This document shows positions 36,026-45,114 of a stretch of 64,000 bases of DNA, piece by piece. This DNA is from Elusimicrobia bacterium GWA2_66_18 (GTDB lineage Bacteria > Elusimicrobiota > Elusimicrobia > UBA1565 > UBA9628): assembly GCA_001799675.1 (NCBI GenBank), contig MGTX01000028.1, positions 25,730 through 89,729 of the forward strand. The letters are read 5' to 3'. Both the position numbers and the translations under genes were made by a program. The notes under the pieces were generated by a model. The model ran no database searches and had not been told where the DNA came from. It saw nothing but the letters and a program-made list of their open reading frames with translations. Numbering within the stretch: position 1 is the stretch's first letter; each line of letters begins with the position of its first letter.

Positions 36026-36822
36026 GGGCCTTCGTGTACGGAAACCGCTTCCGGGTTGGGCTCGACGGTTATCTGATACTTCGAGTCGAGCCGGCCGCCT
36101 TTGACTATGGAGCGTTTGCCTTTGCCCAGGTCCACTTTCGAGACAGTCAGCTCCTTGACCCAGGCATGGTCGGCCTCCTCAGCGAGGAAGAGGAACAGTC
36201 TCTTGGCCTTGACCGAACGGCAGGCTTCGAGTAGTTCCTGCACCAGTTCGGGCCGCAGTGTCGCCAAGCCGCCCATAAGCAGGCGCGCTTCTTCGAAGGA
36301 CTGAAGCTTTGGCACGTCATTGAGCGTTTCGAGCATCGCCCTCTCGGGAGCTGAGAGGCGTATGGAGAAATCCCCGAAGGCCCGCTTGGTCAGCCCTAGC
36401 TCCATCTTTCCGGGGAACAGGTCCGCCGCGGTGAACACCAGCTTGACGCCCCAGTCGTGGCGGGCGAACCAAGAAGGCAGCCGCGCTCCTCGTGGCGCGT
36501 AGAGTCGTAGCCGGCCTCCTTCTCGCTGTCGGACGAAGTGGCCGTAGCCTTGTTCCTCAAGGGCTCTCTTGGCCCCTAGGTAGACCGGCAGCTTGAGTTG
36601 AGACTGGACTGCGTGAAGGGCGCCCGTCCACTCCACGGCGTCTTCAAGACGCCCATAAGCGCCGCGCTCTATGCGCCGGACCCAGCCGGAGCGATGATAC
36701 TTTTTGACCAGATCGAGCGAAACACCGTGCTCCTCCAGCCACGGGGGAGTGGCGACTACTCCCTTGGGCCAAGTGGCCAAGAGTTCACTGAGCGTCGTCC
36801 GGCTGCTCGACTCGCTTTTCAT
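36022..36822 (-). CDS. AbiEi-type antitoxin
   Basis: wHTH (LVKKYHRSGWVRRIERGAYGRL) and full-length AbiEi-like body; 4-bp overlap with AbiEii gene. Confidence 0.85.
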   Translation of the reverse strand: MKSESSSRTTLSELLATWPKGVVATPPWLEEHGVSLDLVKKYHRSGWVRRIERGAYGRLEDAVEWTGALHAVQSQLKLPVYLGAKRALEEQGYGHFVRQREGGRLRLYAPRGARLPSWFARHDWGVKLVFTAADLFPGKMELGLTKRAFGDFSIRLSAPERAMLETLNDVPKLQSFEEARLLMGGLATLRPELVQELLEACRSVKAKRLFLFLAEEADHAWVKELTVSKVDLGKGKRSIVKGGRLDSKYQITVEPNPEAVSVHEGP

Positions 36823-37064
36823 TGAGTTTATTCTAATGCAGATTCAGGGACCCCAGGTATACATTTAGGCTCTTAAATAAACCATTAGTTCACTAAAGAG
36901 CGCTTAATGGGACCTAAGGTTCCCCAATCCGTTCTAGTTTAAACTATAACAGGTATACCAGCTATCTTCAAGGGCCATATCTCTGTCAGAAAAACGTGCA
37001 CGATTTTCAGACACTGCCCTCGTAAACCGGGGTAGGGTAGTACCCCTATTGAACCAGCAATGGG

Positions 37065-37109
37065 CAGGATGCTACGCTCAGAGGCGTAGCGCTCGAGCGT
37101 AGCATCCTG
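37065..37109. repeat. 15-bp perfect inverted repeat
   Basis: CAGGATGCTACGCTC-(15 nt)-GAGCGTAGCATCCTG. Confidence 0.85.
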
Positions 37110-37166
37110 GGCGTGAGATTTTTCGTCTTAAAGCGTTAAAAAAGCACCTGTTTTTTTAAACGCCTG

Positions 37167-38108
37167 TCACACTAATTGGTAGTTTTGTGTGACGGTGGAA
37201 GCGGCGGAAGTCTTGCCCGCGAGAACATCTATCGGCGAAAACTTCTTGTGCTGCTCGGCCACGTCCCGTCGCGCCAGGTTCACGTACTGCCGGGTCATCT
37301 CTAGCGTCGAGTGGCCCAGGATCTCCTGTAGGCTGAAGGAGTCCCCGCCGTTGCGCACGTAAAGCACGGCGAAGGTATGCCTCAGCGTGTGCGGTGATAG
37401 CCGGACGCCCTCGATCCCCGCCTGCTGGCCATACCGGAGGATGAGCTTGCGCATCTTACTGCGGCAGATGGGCTTGCCGGTTCGCCCCAGGAAGAATTGC
37501 GCGGCCTTGGCGGGCCGCTGGCTGCGCGCGCGCGCATACTCCAGAAGGGCCTGCGCCGTGCGCGCGCTGAAGGGCACCGAGCGCTCCTTGCGGCCCTTGC
37601 CCATCACGATCGCGGAGCAGTTGAGCCAGTCCACGCGGCCAGAGTCCAAGGACAAGACCTCGGAGATGCGCAGGCCGGAATCCAGCATCAGCATCATCAT
37701 GGCTCTGTCCCTTACGCCTTCCCAACTCCGCGCGTCAGGCGTGTCCAGCAGCCGAGTCGCCTGCTCCGGACTCATCGGCCGGATCAGCGCGCGCTCGCGC
37801 CGCGGCCGTTCGACCAGTTCCATCGGATTGCGGGCGATCATGCCTTCCCGCATCCAGAACCGGAATGCGCAACGAATGCCGCCGTAGGTGCGGAACACCG
37901 TCTCGGAGGCATGTCCCCTACGCCTGAGTCCGCTCAGGTGATCGCGCAGCAGCGCGGGGCTTACTTCCTTCAGCTCGCGGGCTTCGCTCTCGGCAAGGAA
38001 CGCGGCCAAGTCCTTGAGGATGTGCCGATACCAAGTAATGCTGCCGGCGGCCAGGTTCAGCGCGATGCAGCGCGACAGGAACGATTCGACGGCTGATTTG
38101 ATGGGCAT
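37167..38108 (-). CDS. tyrosine recombinase / integrase 1
   Basis: LDSGLRISEVLSLD, LSPHTLRHTFAVLYVRNGGDSFSLQEILGHSTLEMTRQYVNL. Confidence 0.93.
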   Translation of the reverse strand: MPIKSAVESFLSRCIALNLAAGSITWYRHILKDLAAFLAESEARELKEVSPALLRDHLSGLRRRGHASETVFRTYGGIRCAFRFWMREGMIARNPMELVERPRRERALIRPMSPEQATRLLDTPDARSWEGVRDRAMMMLMLDSGLRISEVLSLDSGRVDWLNCSAIVMGKGRKERSVPFSARTAQALLEYARARSQRPAKAAQFFLGRTGKPICRSKMRKLILRYGQQAGIEGVRLSPHTLRHTFAVLYVRNGGDSFSLQEILGHSTLEMTRQYVNLARRDVAEQHKKFSPIDVLAGKTSAASTVTQNYQLV

Positions 38109-38140
38109 GATTTCGATAGTGCCTCCGTGCTTGATTGGAT

Positions 38141-39691
38141 TTACTTGAACTCGACGGGAACGACGGCGCTGGCGCAGAAGCGGCCGCCGGTCGCGGTATA
38201 GACGGCGAGGAAGCGCCTGGACTTGGGCGAGGCCTCGAAGTCATGGACGGTGCGCACGCCGCTTCCCGGTCTTACGTGCCTGAACTTACCCGTCCCAATG
38301 ATCTCCGAGACCACCACGCCGCCGGGGACCTTGATCCGAACCGAATCGAGGTCGCACGAGGCGTCCGCTTCGTTGAACCCGTCCAGAGCGAGCCGGTAGC
38401 TGTGTCCCTTGCTGGCCAGGAAGACCGGGCGGATGCTCCAACGGCGGTCGCGGACCTCGCCGCTGAGCAAAGTCCGCTCGCGCCAGCCCTTGCCCTCCTG
38501 GTACCTGAGCCAGTATTCGGCCAGCAGCGCCAGCTGCCAGAACGCCAGCACGGCCGCGACGATCCAGAACTCCCGCCAGCGCGTGAAGCGGAAGCGGCTC
38601 TGCCACATGTAGCTCTCGTCCTGGTATTTCTCCTCCCGCCAGGATTCCCGGAGCCAGCGCCAGGCGAAGACGAGGACGCGGGCCCACAAAGGCCGTTCGA
38701 GGTTGCGCCAGCTCCTGATCTCAGCGGGAGACATGCCTACGGCCGACGGCGGCGGCGGCGCGGGCGCAACGGGGGGAAGCTCGGCCTTGGGCGGTATCGG
38801 CGGAGGATCAGGCTCGATCATCTCCGGCAGCGTCGGGTTATCAGGCGCGATCGAATAGAGCTGCCCCAGCCGGTCATGCAGGCCGAGCTGGTGCTGCGTC
38901 TTGAGCGCCTCCTCAAGCGTGCAGAGGAAATGCTGCTGCTCCGTGTGCCGTCGTATCCGTCCGATCCAGTAGCCCAGCGCCTTGGCGATGGTGGGGTTTC
39001 CGCAGACCCACCAGACCTGATCCAGGTCGCGGCGGCGGATGAAGCTCTCAAAGGACTCGCGCAGCTTCTCGCTGTTCTTGAGCGTCAGCTCGACCTCCAG
39101 GCCGACGCGTCGCGCCTGTTCCCAGCCCGGCGCCTTGAACAGGAACTCGCCGTCGCAGAGCTTCTCATCGGCGTCCTTCCGGCGCTCCCAGAGCAGGCTC
39201 TCGGGCAGAAAATCCTTCACCAGCGGATGGTCCTCAAGCATGATTCCGACCTTCGCGCAGGCCATCCGATGAGTAAAAATAAACGTCTTGAACTCCCGCG
39301 TATCGAACCGCCTCTTGAGCCTTAACTGGCCGCGTTCCCGCAGCGTTCGATAGCCCTTCGCCCTCAGGAAGTACCCGGTCCGAGGCCGCAAAGTCGTGTC
39401 GAATTCCCCGACCAAGTTCAGGTCCTTGAGCCCTTTGAGCACCCGGTAGGCATGAGTCTGGTGCCTGTAGATGAACCCGATCTCGTTGATCGTCAAATAG
39501 CCATGCTCCGCAATCACCCTCAACAGCCGTACCGTCTTTTCCGTCAGTAGTTTGGAATCCTCCTTTTCCCTGTCCTTCTCCTGTTCTTCTCCCAATCCTT
39601 CCACCAAGTCGTTTTCTGTTTCTTTCAATCCACCACCTCCCACTTCTCCCTGCATCCCTGTCCCACCCAGTTTTGAGTCCCTTGCAACCAT
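38141..39691 (-). CDS. replication-relaxation-like wHTH protein with C-terminal TM region
   Basis: LTEKTVRLLRVIAEHGYLTINEIGFIYRHQTHAYRVLKGLKDLNLVGEFDTTLRPRTGYFLRAKGYRTL; TM segment EFWIVAAVLAFWQLALLAEYWL. Confidence 0.65.
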   Translation of the reverse strand: MVARDSKLGGTGMQGEVGGGGLKETENDLVEGLGEEQEKDREKEDSKLLTEKTVRLLRVIAEHGYLTINEIGFIYRHQTHAYRVLKGLKDLNLVGEFDTTLRPRTGYFLRAKGYRTLRERGQLRLKRRFDTREFKTFIFTHRMACAKVGIMLEDHPLVKDFLPESLLWERRKDADEKLCDGEFLFKAPGWEQARRVGLEVELTLKNSEKLRESFESFIRRRDLDQVWWVCGNPTIAKALGYWIGRIRRHTEQQHFLCTLEEALKTQHQLGLHDRLGQLYSIAPDNPTLPEMIEPDPPPIPPKAELPPVAPAPPPPSAVGMSPAEIRSWRNLERPLWARVLVFAWRWLRESWREEKYQDESYMWQSRFRFTRWREFWIVAAVLAFWQLALLAEYWLRYQEGKGWRERTLLSGEVRDRRWSIRPVFLASKGHSYRLALDGFNEADASCDLDSVRIKVPGGVVVSEIIGTGKFRHVRPGSGVRTVHDFEASPKSRRFLAVYTATGGRFCASAVVPVEFK

Positions 39692-39711
39692 CCAGATTTA
39701 TCTGGTGGTTG

Positions 39712-39759
39712 GGGGAGAGGGGTCAGCTCGCGGCGTTCCGCGAGCTGACCCCTCTCCCC
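39712..39759. repeat. 22-bp perfect inverted repeat (4-nt loop)
   Basis: GGGGAGAGGGGTCAGCTCGCGG-CGTT-CCGCGAGCTGACCCCTCTCCCC; second hairpin CGGGCT-ATAA-AGCCCG at 39769-39784. Confidence 0.92.
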
Positions 39760-39990
39760 GGCGAGAAACGGGCTATAAAGCCCGGATGCGGGGAGAAGTG
39801 TGTTTTATAGGCTCTTCGCGGGCTCGTCAGTGATGGCCAGGGCGTCAGGCACGCCCGTCAGCCTTCACGTCACCGGGTCCATCAATGATGGAGCCCCGCA
39901 CTATAACTACGTGGGCGGGAACGACTCTTAGACAGGGACCTAGGTCCTCTGGCGAGGCAGGGCGCCAGGGAAGCGGGCCGATTTCGTTGG

Positions 39991-41217
39991 CTAGGCCGCG
40001 GTTGGGCGGCTTCCGGACTCTTTCTTGAGCTGGCGCTCAATATACGCGGCTTCGTTGGGGAAGCCGAGAGAAAAACAGATTTCTTCGGCTAGCCGGAGAA
40101 CCTTATCGAATCTTACCGCGCTATCTTCGATTTCAGGACCGGTAAGTTCAGCCATCCAGATGAGCTGGGTATCGACAGAAACGGGGGTGTCTGCGTAATC
40201 GAAATGGCCTCTGTTGTAATAAGGCTGGACGCGAACGCCGAGGACATTATCCAGCTGGATCGTCAACCGAGCGGTACCTCTGAACGGAGTCGCCGCGATC
40301 ATCTTGAGCCAAGAATGGAGCAAGATGTCTGCGAATGCGACGATGCGATGAACTTCGATGTAGCGGCTGGTGACGCGCTCTTGGCCGCCGATTACGCTCT
40401 CCATCTTTTGCTCGCCGATGGTCTGCCGGAAGTAGATGTATCCGAATTTATTGACCTCAAGGCAATTGAAATCCGTGCGGCGCTGGTGGTATTCGGACAT
40501 CTGGACCCCGTTCTGGACGCTTCTCAGATGGCCGGAGGTTGGAGGGAAAGACCAGCCAAAGGAGTTCACTCGAATCTGGCTGGGCAGATCGAAAACCTGC
40601 TTGTCGGTCATGAGCGGCGAGTGTGGATATACTGGCCCAATGCTGATCGAAAGCAGGCCGAATGGAACGCCCTCGCCCATGTTGCTCGCCTGAACATTGT
40701 CGCAGCGATCCTTCATCGCTCCGAGAATCCGCTTTCGGAACTCACGAGCTCGCGCCCGGCCTGACTCGAGCCAGGCAATACGATCCAGATCGGCCATATC
40801 GTCTGGAGTGTTGATATCGCCGGTGCGAACATAAACCTTATTGCCGCCTACGACATATGGGCGATCCGAAACGGCTTCCGGAATGCGTGCGACTACGAAA
40901 GCTAGGCCATCCTGCTGGCAGACCTGAACCTGAGGAATCAGGGGAGGCATGATGTTGTCCACTATGGTTCTCGTAACCTGCTCAGATAGGCCGTTTTGAA
41001 AAGGTATACCCTTCGATGCCGGATCGGGATAGCCATCCTTGTCGGTCACCCCGAAGATAATGGTTCCTCCGTAAGTGTTGGCGAACGCGCAGGCCGTTTT
41101 GGCGAAGCCGCCGGAGATCGACCCCTTGTAGTCTAGAACCCAGTTTTCCCGCTCGTTCCGCGCAATGAATTCAATGATGTCCGAGTATTGGATATCGGCT
41201 ATGGCTTTGGTCAGCAT
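39991..41217 (-). CDS. Schlafen/AlbA_2-domain protein
   Basis: ENWVLDYKGSISGGFAKTACAFANTYGGTIIFGVTDKDG...YVVGGNKVYVRTG. Confidence 0.8.
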   Translation of the reverse strand: MLTKAIADIQYSDIIEFIARNERENWVLDYKGSISGGFAKTACAFANTYGGTIIFGVTDKDGYPDPASKGIPFQNGLSEQVTRTIVDNIMPPLIPQVQVCQQDGLAFVVARIPEAVSDRPYVVGGNKVYVRTGDINTPDDMADLDRIAWLESGRARAREFRKRILGAMKDRCDNVQASNMGEGVPFGLLSISIGPVYPHSPLMTDKQVFDLPSQIRVNSFGWSFPPTSGHLRSVQNGVQMSEYHQRRTDFNCLEVNKFGYIYFRQTIGEQKMESVIGGQERVTSRYIEVHRIVAFADILLHSWLKMIAATPFRGTARLTIQLDNVLGVRVQPYYNRGHFDYADTPVSVDTQLIWMAELTGPEIEDSAVRFDKVLRLAEEICFSLGFPNEAAYIERQLKKESGSRPTAA

Positions 41218-41219
41218 CT

Positions 41220-41897
41220 TTAGGCCCCAAGCCCGTGCTTTTGGAAGTGCTCGCGGATATGAGCCAGGTGGCGGGACATCTGCTTCTGAGAGATGTCGAG
41301 GTGCCGGGCGAGCTTCGAGGCGTTGCCCCGTGTGCCCGGCAGCAGGTAGGCGATGACGGCGAGCTGGATGGGAAGGCCGAGAAGGGCCTTGTGAAGTTGC
41401 TCTTTGAGTAGGCCTGCCTCCGGGTTCTCGGACACCGATGGAATGGGGCCGGTCGCGCCGCGCGGCCCGTCTTCGGCCATGCGTTCCTGGTCTTCCAGGG
41501 CGTCCAATGAGACATGGAGTTGCGCTTCTTTCTTCTTCTGGCGCTTCATCTCCAGGGCGATGTACTTGAGCCCGGAGTAGAATATCCGCCGCCGGTCTTC
41601 GTCCGTCTCGGCTGCCCAGAACTTCTCCACCCAGGCCTTCGGCCTGAGCTGCTTATCGGTTATGCCCCAGGATTCCCAGACGATCTCCCGGACCAGTTTA
41701 TCGAGAGCCTCACGGAAGGGGGCCGGAACGCCGGTGACACCCTTCATGACATCGGCAATCGCGCCGTCGATCACGCCGCGCGTCTTGTCCAGCCATTCGC
41801 GGGTGACGAAAGCAGCCGGCGGCCCCCGGCGCTCGATCTCATCAAGGACCTGTCCTACAAGTTCCGCCAGGACGGCATCGACGGGCGTCTTTGTCAT
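41220..41897 (-). CDS. sigma-70 region-4-like HTH protein
   Basis: HVSLDALEDQERMAED...GLPIQLAVIAYLLPGTRGNASKLARHLDISQKQMSRHLAHIREHF. Confidence 0.55.
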   Translation of the reverse strand: MTKTPVDAVLAELVGQVLDEIERRGPPAAFVTREWLDKTRGVIDGAIADVMKGVTGVPAPFREALDKLVREIVWESWGITDKQLRPKAWVEKFWAAETDEDRRRIFYSGLKYIALEMKRQKKKEAQLHVSLDALEDQERMAEDGPRGATGPIPSVSENPEAGLLKEQLHKALLGLPIQLAVIAYLLPGTRGNASKLARHLDISQKQMSRHLAHIREHFQKHGLGA

Positions 41898-42226
41898 TTG
41901 CCGGGCCGTGAGCAGGCCAGGTCCCGGCGCTGAGCCCGGCCCTGCGGCAGATAGGCGTTCATGAAGCTCTTGAAGAGCGCGCCGTGGTTGGGAATGAGCA
42001 GGTGGAGCAGCTCGTGGGCGATGACCCGGTCCTGGAAGGAGGCGGGCTCGGACAGCAGATCGGCGCTGAAATAGACTCGGCCAGCGGTGGAGCACGAGGC
42101 CCACTTGTTGCGCATGGCCTGGACATAGACGCGCTTGGGTTGGACGCCGATCTTGGTGGCCCAGCGGTCGACGCGCCGCTTGAAGAGCGGTGTAGGAACC
42201 GGCTTGGCTCTCAGCGCTGTGGTCAT
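41894..42226 (-). CDS. YgjP/DUF45-like M48-type metallopeptidase
   Basis: KWASCSTAGRVYFSADLLSEPASFQDRVIAHELLHLLIPNHGALF. Confidence 0.85.
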   Translation of the reverse strand: MTTALRAKPVPTPLFKRRVDRWATKIGVQPKRVYVQAMRNKWASCSTAGRVYFSADLLSEPASFQDRVIAHELLHLLIPNHGALFKSFMNAYLPQGRAQRRDLACSRPGK

Positions 42227-45108
42227 TTGTTGCGCAGCTTGATGATCTGCTCAGCCATTTCCTTCATGCGCTCCAGGCCGACGGCCGGGCGCAGCAGCTT
42301 GTAGAGCTCGGCTTTCAGTTGGCGGAATTCCTCCGCGTTCTCCGCGAAGTGCGGCAGGCGCCCGAACAGGGCGTCCACCTCCCGAGCGATGGCCTCGGCC
42401 TTGGCCGCGCCAGCGCGGTCCAACAGCCAGAAGGCAGCGAACGCCTCAGGAGAGAGGCCGGTCTTCTCGGCCTTGCGCCGGGCTTCCTCGTACTCCCGTA
42501 GGAGCTCTTCGAGCTCCTGGAGGGCGTCCTCCGTCGTCGTCTGGCGGTCTTCGTAGTTGCGAAGGATCGTCTCGGCCCTTTCGCCGATGGGGATCAGGAA
42601 AGGCTGCCGCGCGCCCTGCGAATGGGCCAGCCCGGCGAGGGTGCGGACCAGGTTGATGATCTTGGCCGCGGGCGGAGACTGCTTTTTCTTGAGGGCTTCC
42701 AGGGTCTCCTCATTGATCGCCACGGTCTTGGTCACCGTGTCGAGCCCAAAGGCTTGGGCATGCTCGCGGACGATGCTCTCAGTCTTCTTCATGAGGTCCG
42801 AGTAGAGCCCTCGGTGAGGGTTCACCGCGGCCCGGATCACCTGATAAAGCCTGCAAAGTTTGGCGTAGTCGTCCATGAATGGCCGCATCATGGGGTCGGG
42901 CGAGATGATCTCGTAGAGGTTTTCGAGTTTCTTGAAGAAGTCGAAAAACTTGTCGCGGTGGGTCATCTCGGCCAGCGCGGCGACGGCCCGCTCCACGGCC
43001 TTGTCGTCCATGCGTCCGCGGCAGAGTGCCAGGTAGGGCGGGGCCTCCTCTTTCATCATGTGGACGAAGAGAGCCTTGAGCGCGTCGATGTTCTTGATGA
43101 CGCTCTGCACCACGTCTGAGTCGAATGAGAGCGCCTTCTCCATGCGCTCGAAGATGCCCACGAAGTCCACGACCAGCCCCGCAGGTTTCTTGATCCCATC
43201 GTCCTCATAGGGCCGATTGACGCGCGCGATCGCCTGGAGGAGCGTATGGTCGCGCATGGGCTTGTCCAGGTACATGCAGTAGAGAATTGGCGCGTCGAAG
43301 CCGGTCAGGAGCTTCTCGGTCACGATCAGAATCTTGGGCTTCTCCCCGGGCTTGGTGAAGGCCTTGCGGATGCGCTTTTCCTGGTCCTCCTTGAGCCGAT
43401 ACTTCGCCAGCGACGGCGGGTCGTTGTGCGCGGAGGTGTAGACGACGGCGGAGTATTCCTCCGGGAGCAGGCGGTCGAGTTCCTTCTTGTAGAGGGCGCA
43501 GGCTTCCCTGTCCACCCCGACCAGGAAGGCTTTGTAGCCAAGCGGCTCGATGTTCTCCTTGAAGTGTTTGGCGACGAACTCCGCAACCTGGCGGATGCGG
43601 TCCTTGGACTTCAAGAAGGCTTTGAGCGTGACGGCTCGTTCCAGAATGTGGTTGAGCTCTTCGATATCGCTGATGCCCTCGGTCTCGGCCAGGGCCCAGA
43701 ACTCCTTCTCAAGCATCTCCCGGGGAACACGGATCTCGTTGGGCGCCAGGGCGTAGTGAAGCTCAAGAGTCGTTCCATCCGCGATCGATTCCTGGATGGA
43801 ATACTTGTCGAGGTAGCCTTGCTGGTCGTCCTTGCCGAAGATCTTGAAGGTTCCCTTACCGTAGGCGATCTTGTCGATCGGCGTGCCGGTAAAGCCGATG
43901 AAGGTCGCCTTCGGTAGCGCCGCCTGAAGGTAGTTCCCCAGGTCGCTGCCGGTCGAGCGATGGGCCTCGTCCACCAGAACGAAGATGCTGTCTCGGGTGC
44001 AAAGGTCCTTGTCGGCCTTCTCGAACTTGTGGATCATCGAGACGATGAGGCCGCGGTAGTCGGTCCGCAGAAGTTCCTTCAGGTGTTTCTTGCTCTGGAC
44101 GACCTCGGCTTTGCCCTCGCCCATGACGCTGGTGATCCAGCCGGAAAGCTGCCCTTCCAACTCGTTCCTGTCAATCAGCATCAGGACGGTTGATTTCCCG
44201 AACGCAGGATTCTCCAGCAGTTGGCGCGCGGCCGTGATCATCGTGAAGGTCTTGCCCGATCCCTGCGTGTGCCAGATGAGGCCGGTCTTCTTGGTGGAGT
44301 CGAGCGCCCGCTCTACAATCTTCTCGACGGCCCGCGATTGGTGCTGGCGCAGGACGGCCTTCTGGAGCTCGTCATCCTTCAGGAAGAAGATGATCCAGTC
44401 GCGCAGGAGCTTCAGGAAGCGCTCTCGCCCGAAGAAGCGCTTTACCTTCGCCTCGAAGTTGCCGGGCTCTTCGTCCTTCCAGTTAAAGATGTTTTTGCGG
44501 TCCAGGTTCCAGGTGACCCCGTAGTAAAAATCAAGGAGCTGGGTCGCCTCGAAGACTTGAGGGGAAACCATCATTTCCGGCGTTTCATCGTGATAGCGGC
44601 GAAGCTGAACGACGGCGCGGTCGATGCCGTCAGCATACCTGGCCGCCTTCGTCTCGGCGATGGCGACGGGGATGCCGTTGATCAGGAAGATGACGTCGGC
44701 GCGGTTGCCTTTCTGGCCGTTGGTGTACTCCCATTCGTCGGTGACGTGAAAGAGATTGTTGGACGGGTGGTCGAAATCCACCACCGTGACATTGCGTCGG
44801 CGCTTCTCATCCTCGGAATGGACGGACTGTTCGCCGCGGAGCCACTTGAGGATCTCGGCGTTGCCTTCGATCGTGCAGCGGACGCTCTCGATGCGGCCGA
44901 TGATGTCGTCCGCATGCTTTTCGTCCACTATTCCAGGATTAAGGGCGATCAGCTTCGCGCGCAGTGCCGGATAGAGCAGCCAGCCGCTCGCCCCGCGACG
45001 AAGCCTGAGGGCTTCATCGGCGGGTAGATAGGTCCAGCCGATCTCCTCGGCATAGCCGATGAGCGGGTTCTGGACTGCGCCTCGCTCACCGCCTAAACTC
45101 GCAGACAT
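42223..45108 (-). CDS. hsdR: type I restriction endonuclease subunit R
   Basis: VIFLINGIPVAIAETKAA nuclease motif; GLIWHTQGSGKTFTM; LVDEAHRSTGSDLGNYLQ; FIGFTGTPI. Confidence 0.95.
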   Translation of the reverse strand: MSASLGGERGAVQNPLIGYAEEIGWTYLPADEALRLRRGASGWLLYPALRAKLIALNPGIVDEKHADDIIGRIESVRCTIEGNAEILKWLRGEQSVHSEDEKRRRNVTVVDFDHPSNNLFHVTDEWEYTNGQKGNRADVIFLINGIPVAIAETKAARYADGIDRAVVQLRRYHDETPEMMVSPQVFEATQLLDFYYGVTWNLDRKNIFNWKDEEPGNFEAKVKRFFGRERFLKLLRDWIIFFLKDDELQKAVLRQHQSRAVEKIVERALDSTKKTGLIWHTQGSGKTFTMITAARQLLENPAFGKSTVLMLIDRNELEGQLSGWITSVMGEGKAEVVQSKKHLKELLRTDYRGLIVSMIHKFEKADKDLCTRDSIFVLVDEAHRSTGSDLGNYLQAALPKATFIGFTGTPIDKIAYGKGTFKIFGKDDQQGYLDKYSIQESIADGTTLELHYALAPNEIRVPREMLEKEFWALAETEGISDIEELNHILERAVTLKAFLKSKDRIRQVAEFVAKHFKENIEPLGYKAFLVGVDREACALYKKELDRLLPEEYSAVVYTSAHNDPPSLAKYRLKEDQEKRIRKAFTKPGEKPKILIVTEKLLTGFDAPILYCMYLDKPMRDHTLLQAIARVNRPYEDDGIKKPAGLVVDFVGIFERMEKALSFDSDVVQSVIKNIDALKALFVHMMKEEAPPYLALCRGRMDDKAVERAVAALAEMTHRDKFFDFFKKLENLYEIISPDPMMRPFMDDYAKLCRLYQVIRAAVNPHRGLYSDLMKKTESIVREHAQAFGLDTVTKTVAINEETLEALKKKQSPPAAKIINLVRTLAGLAHSQGARQPFLIPIGERAETILRNYEDRQTTTEDALQELEELLREYEEARRKAEKTGLSPEAFAAFWLLDRAGAAKAEAIAREVDALFGRLPHFAENAEEFRQLKAELYKLLRPAVGLERMKEMAEQIIKLRNK

Positions 45109-45114
45109 GTTGGT

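Noticed and set aside
37021-37050. GGGGTAGGGTAGTACCCC short dyad
   Set aside because: Only a 6-bp stem; too weak to support a specific function.
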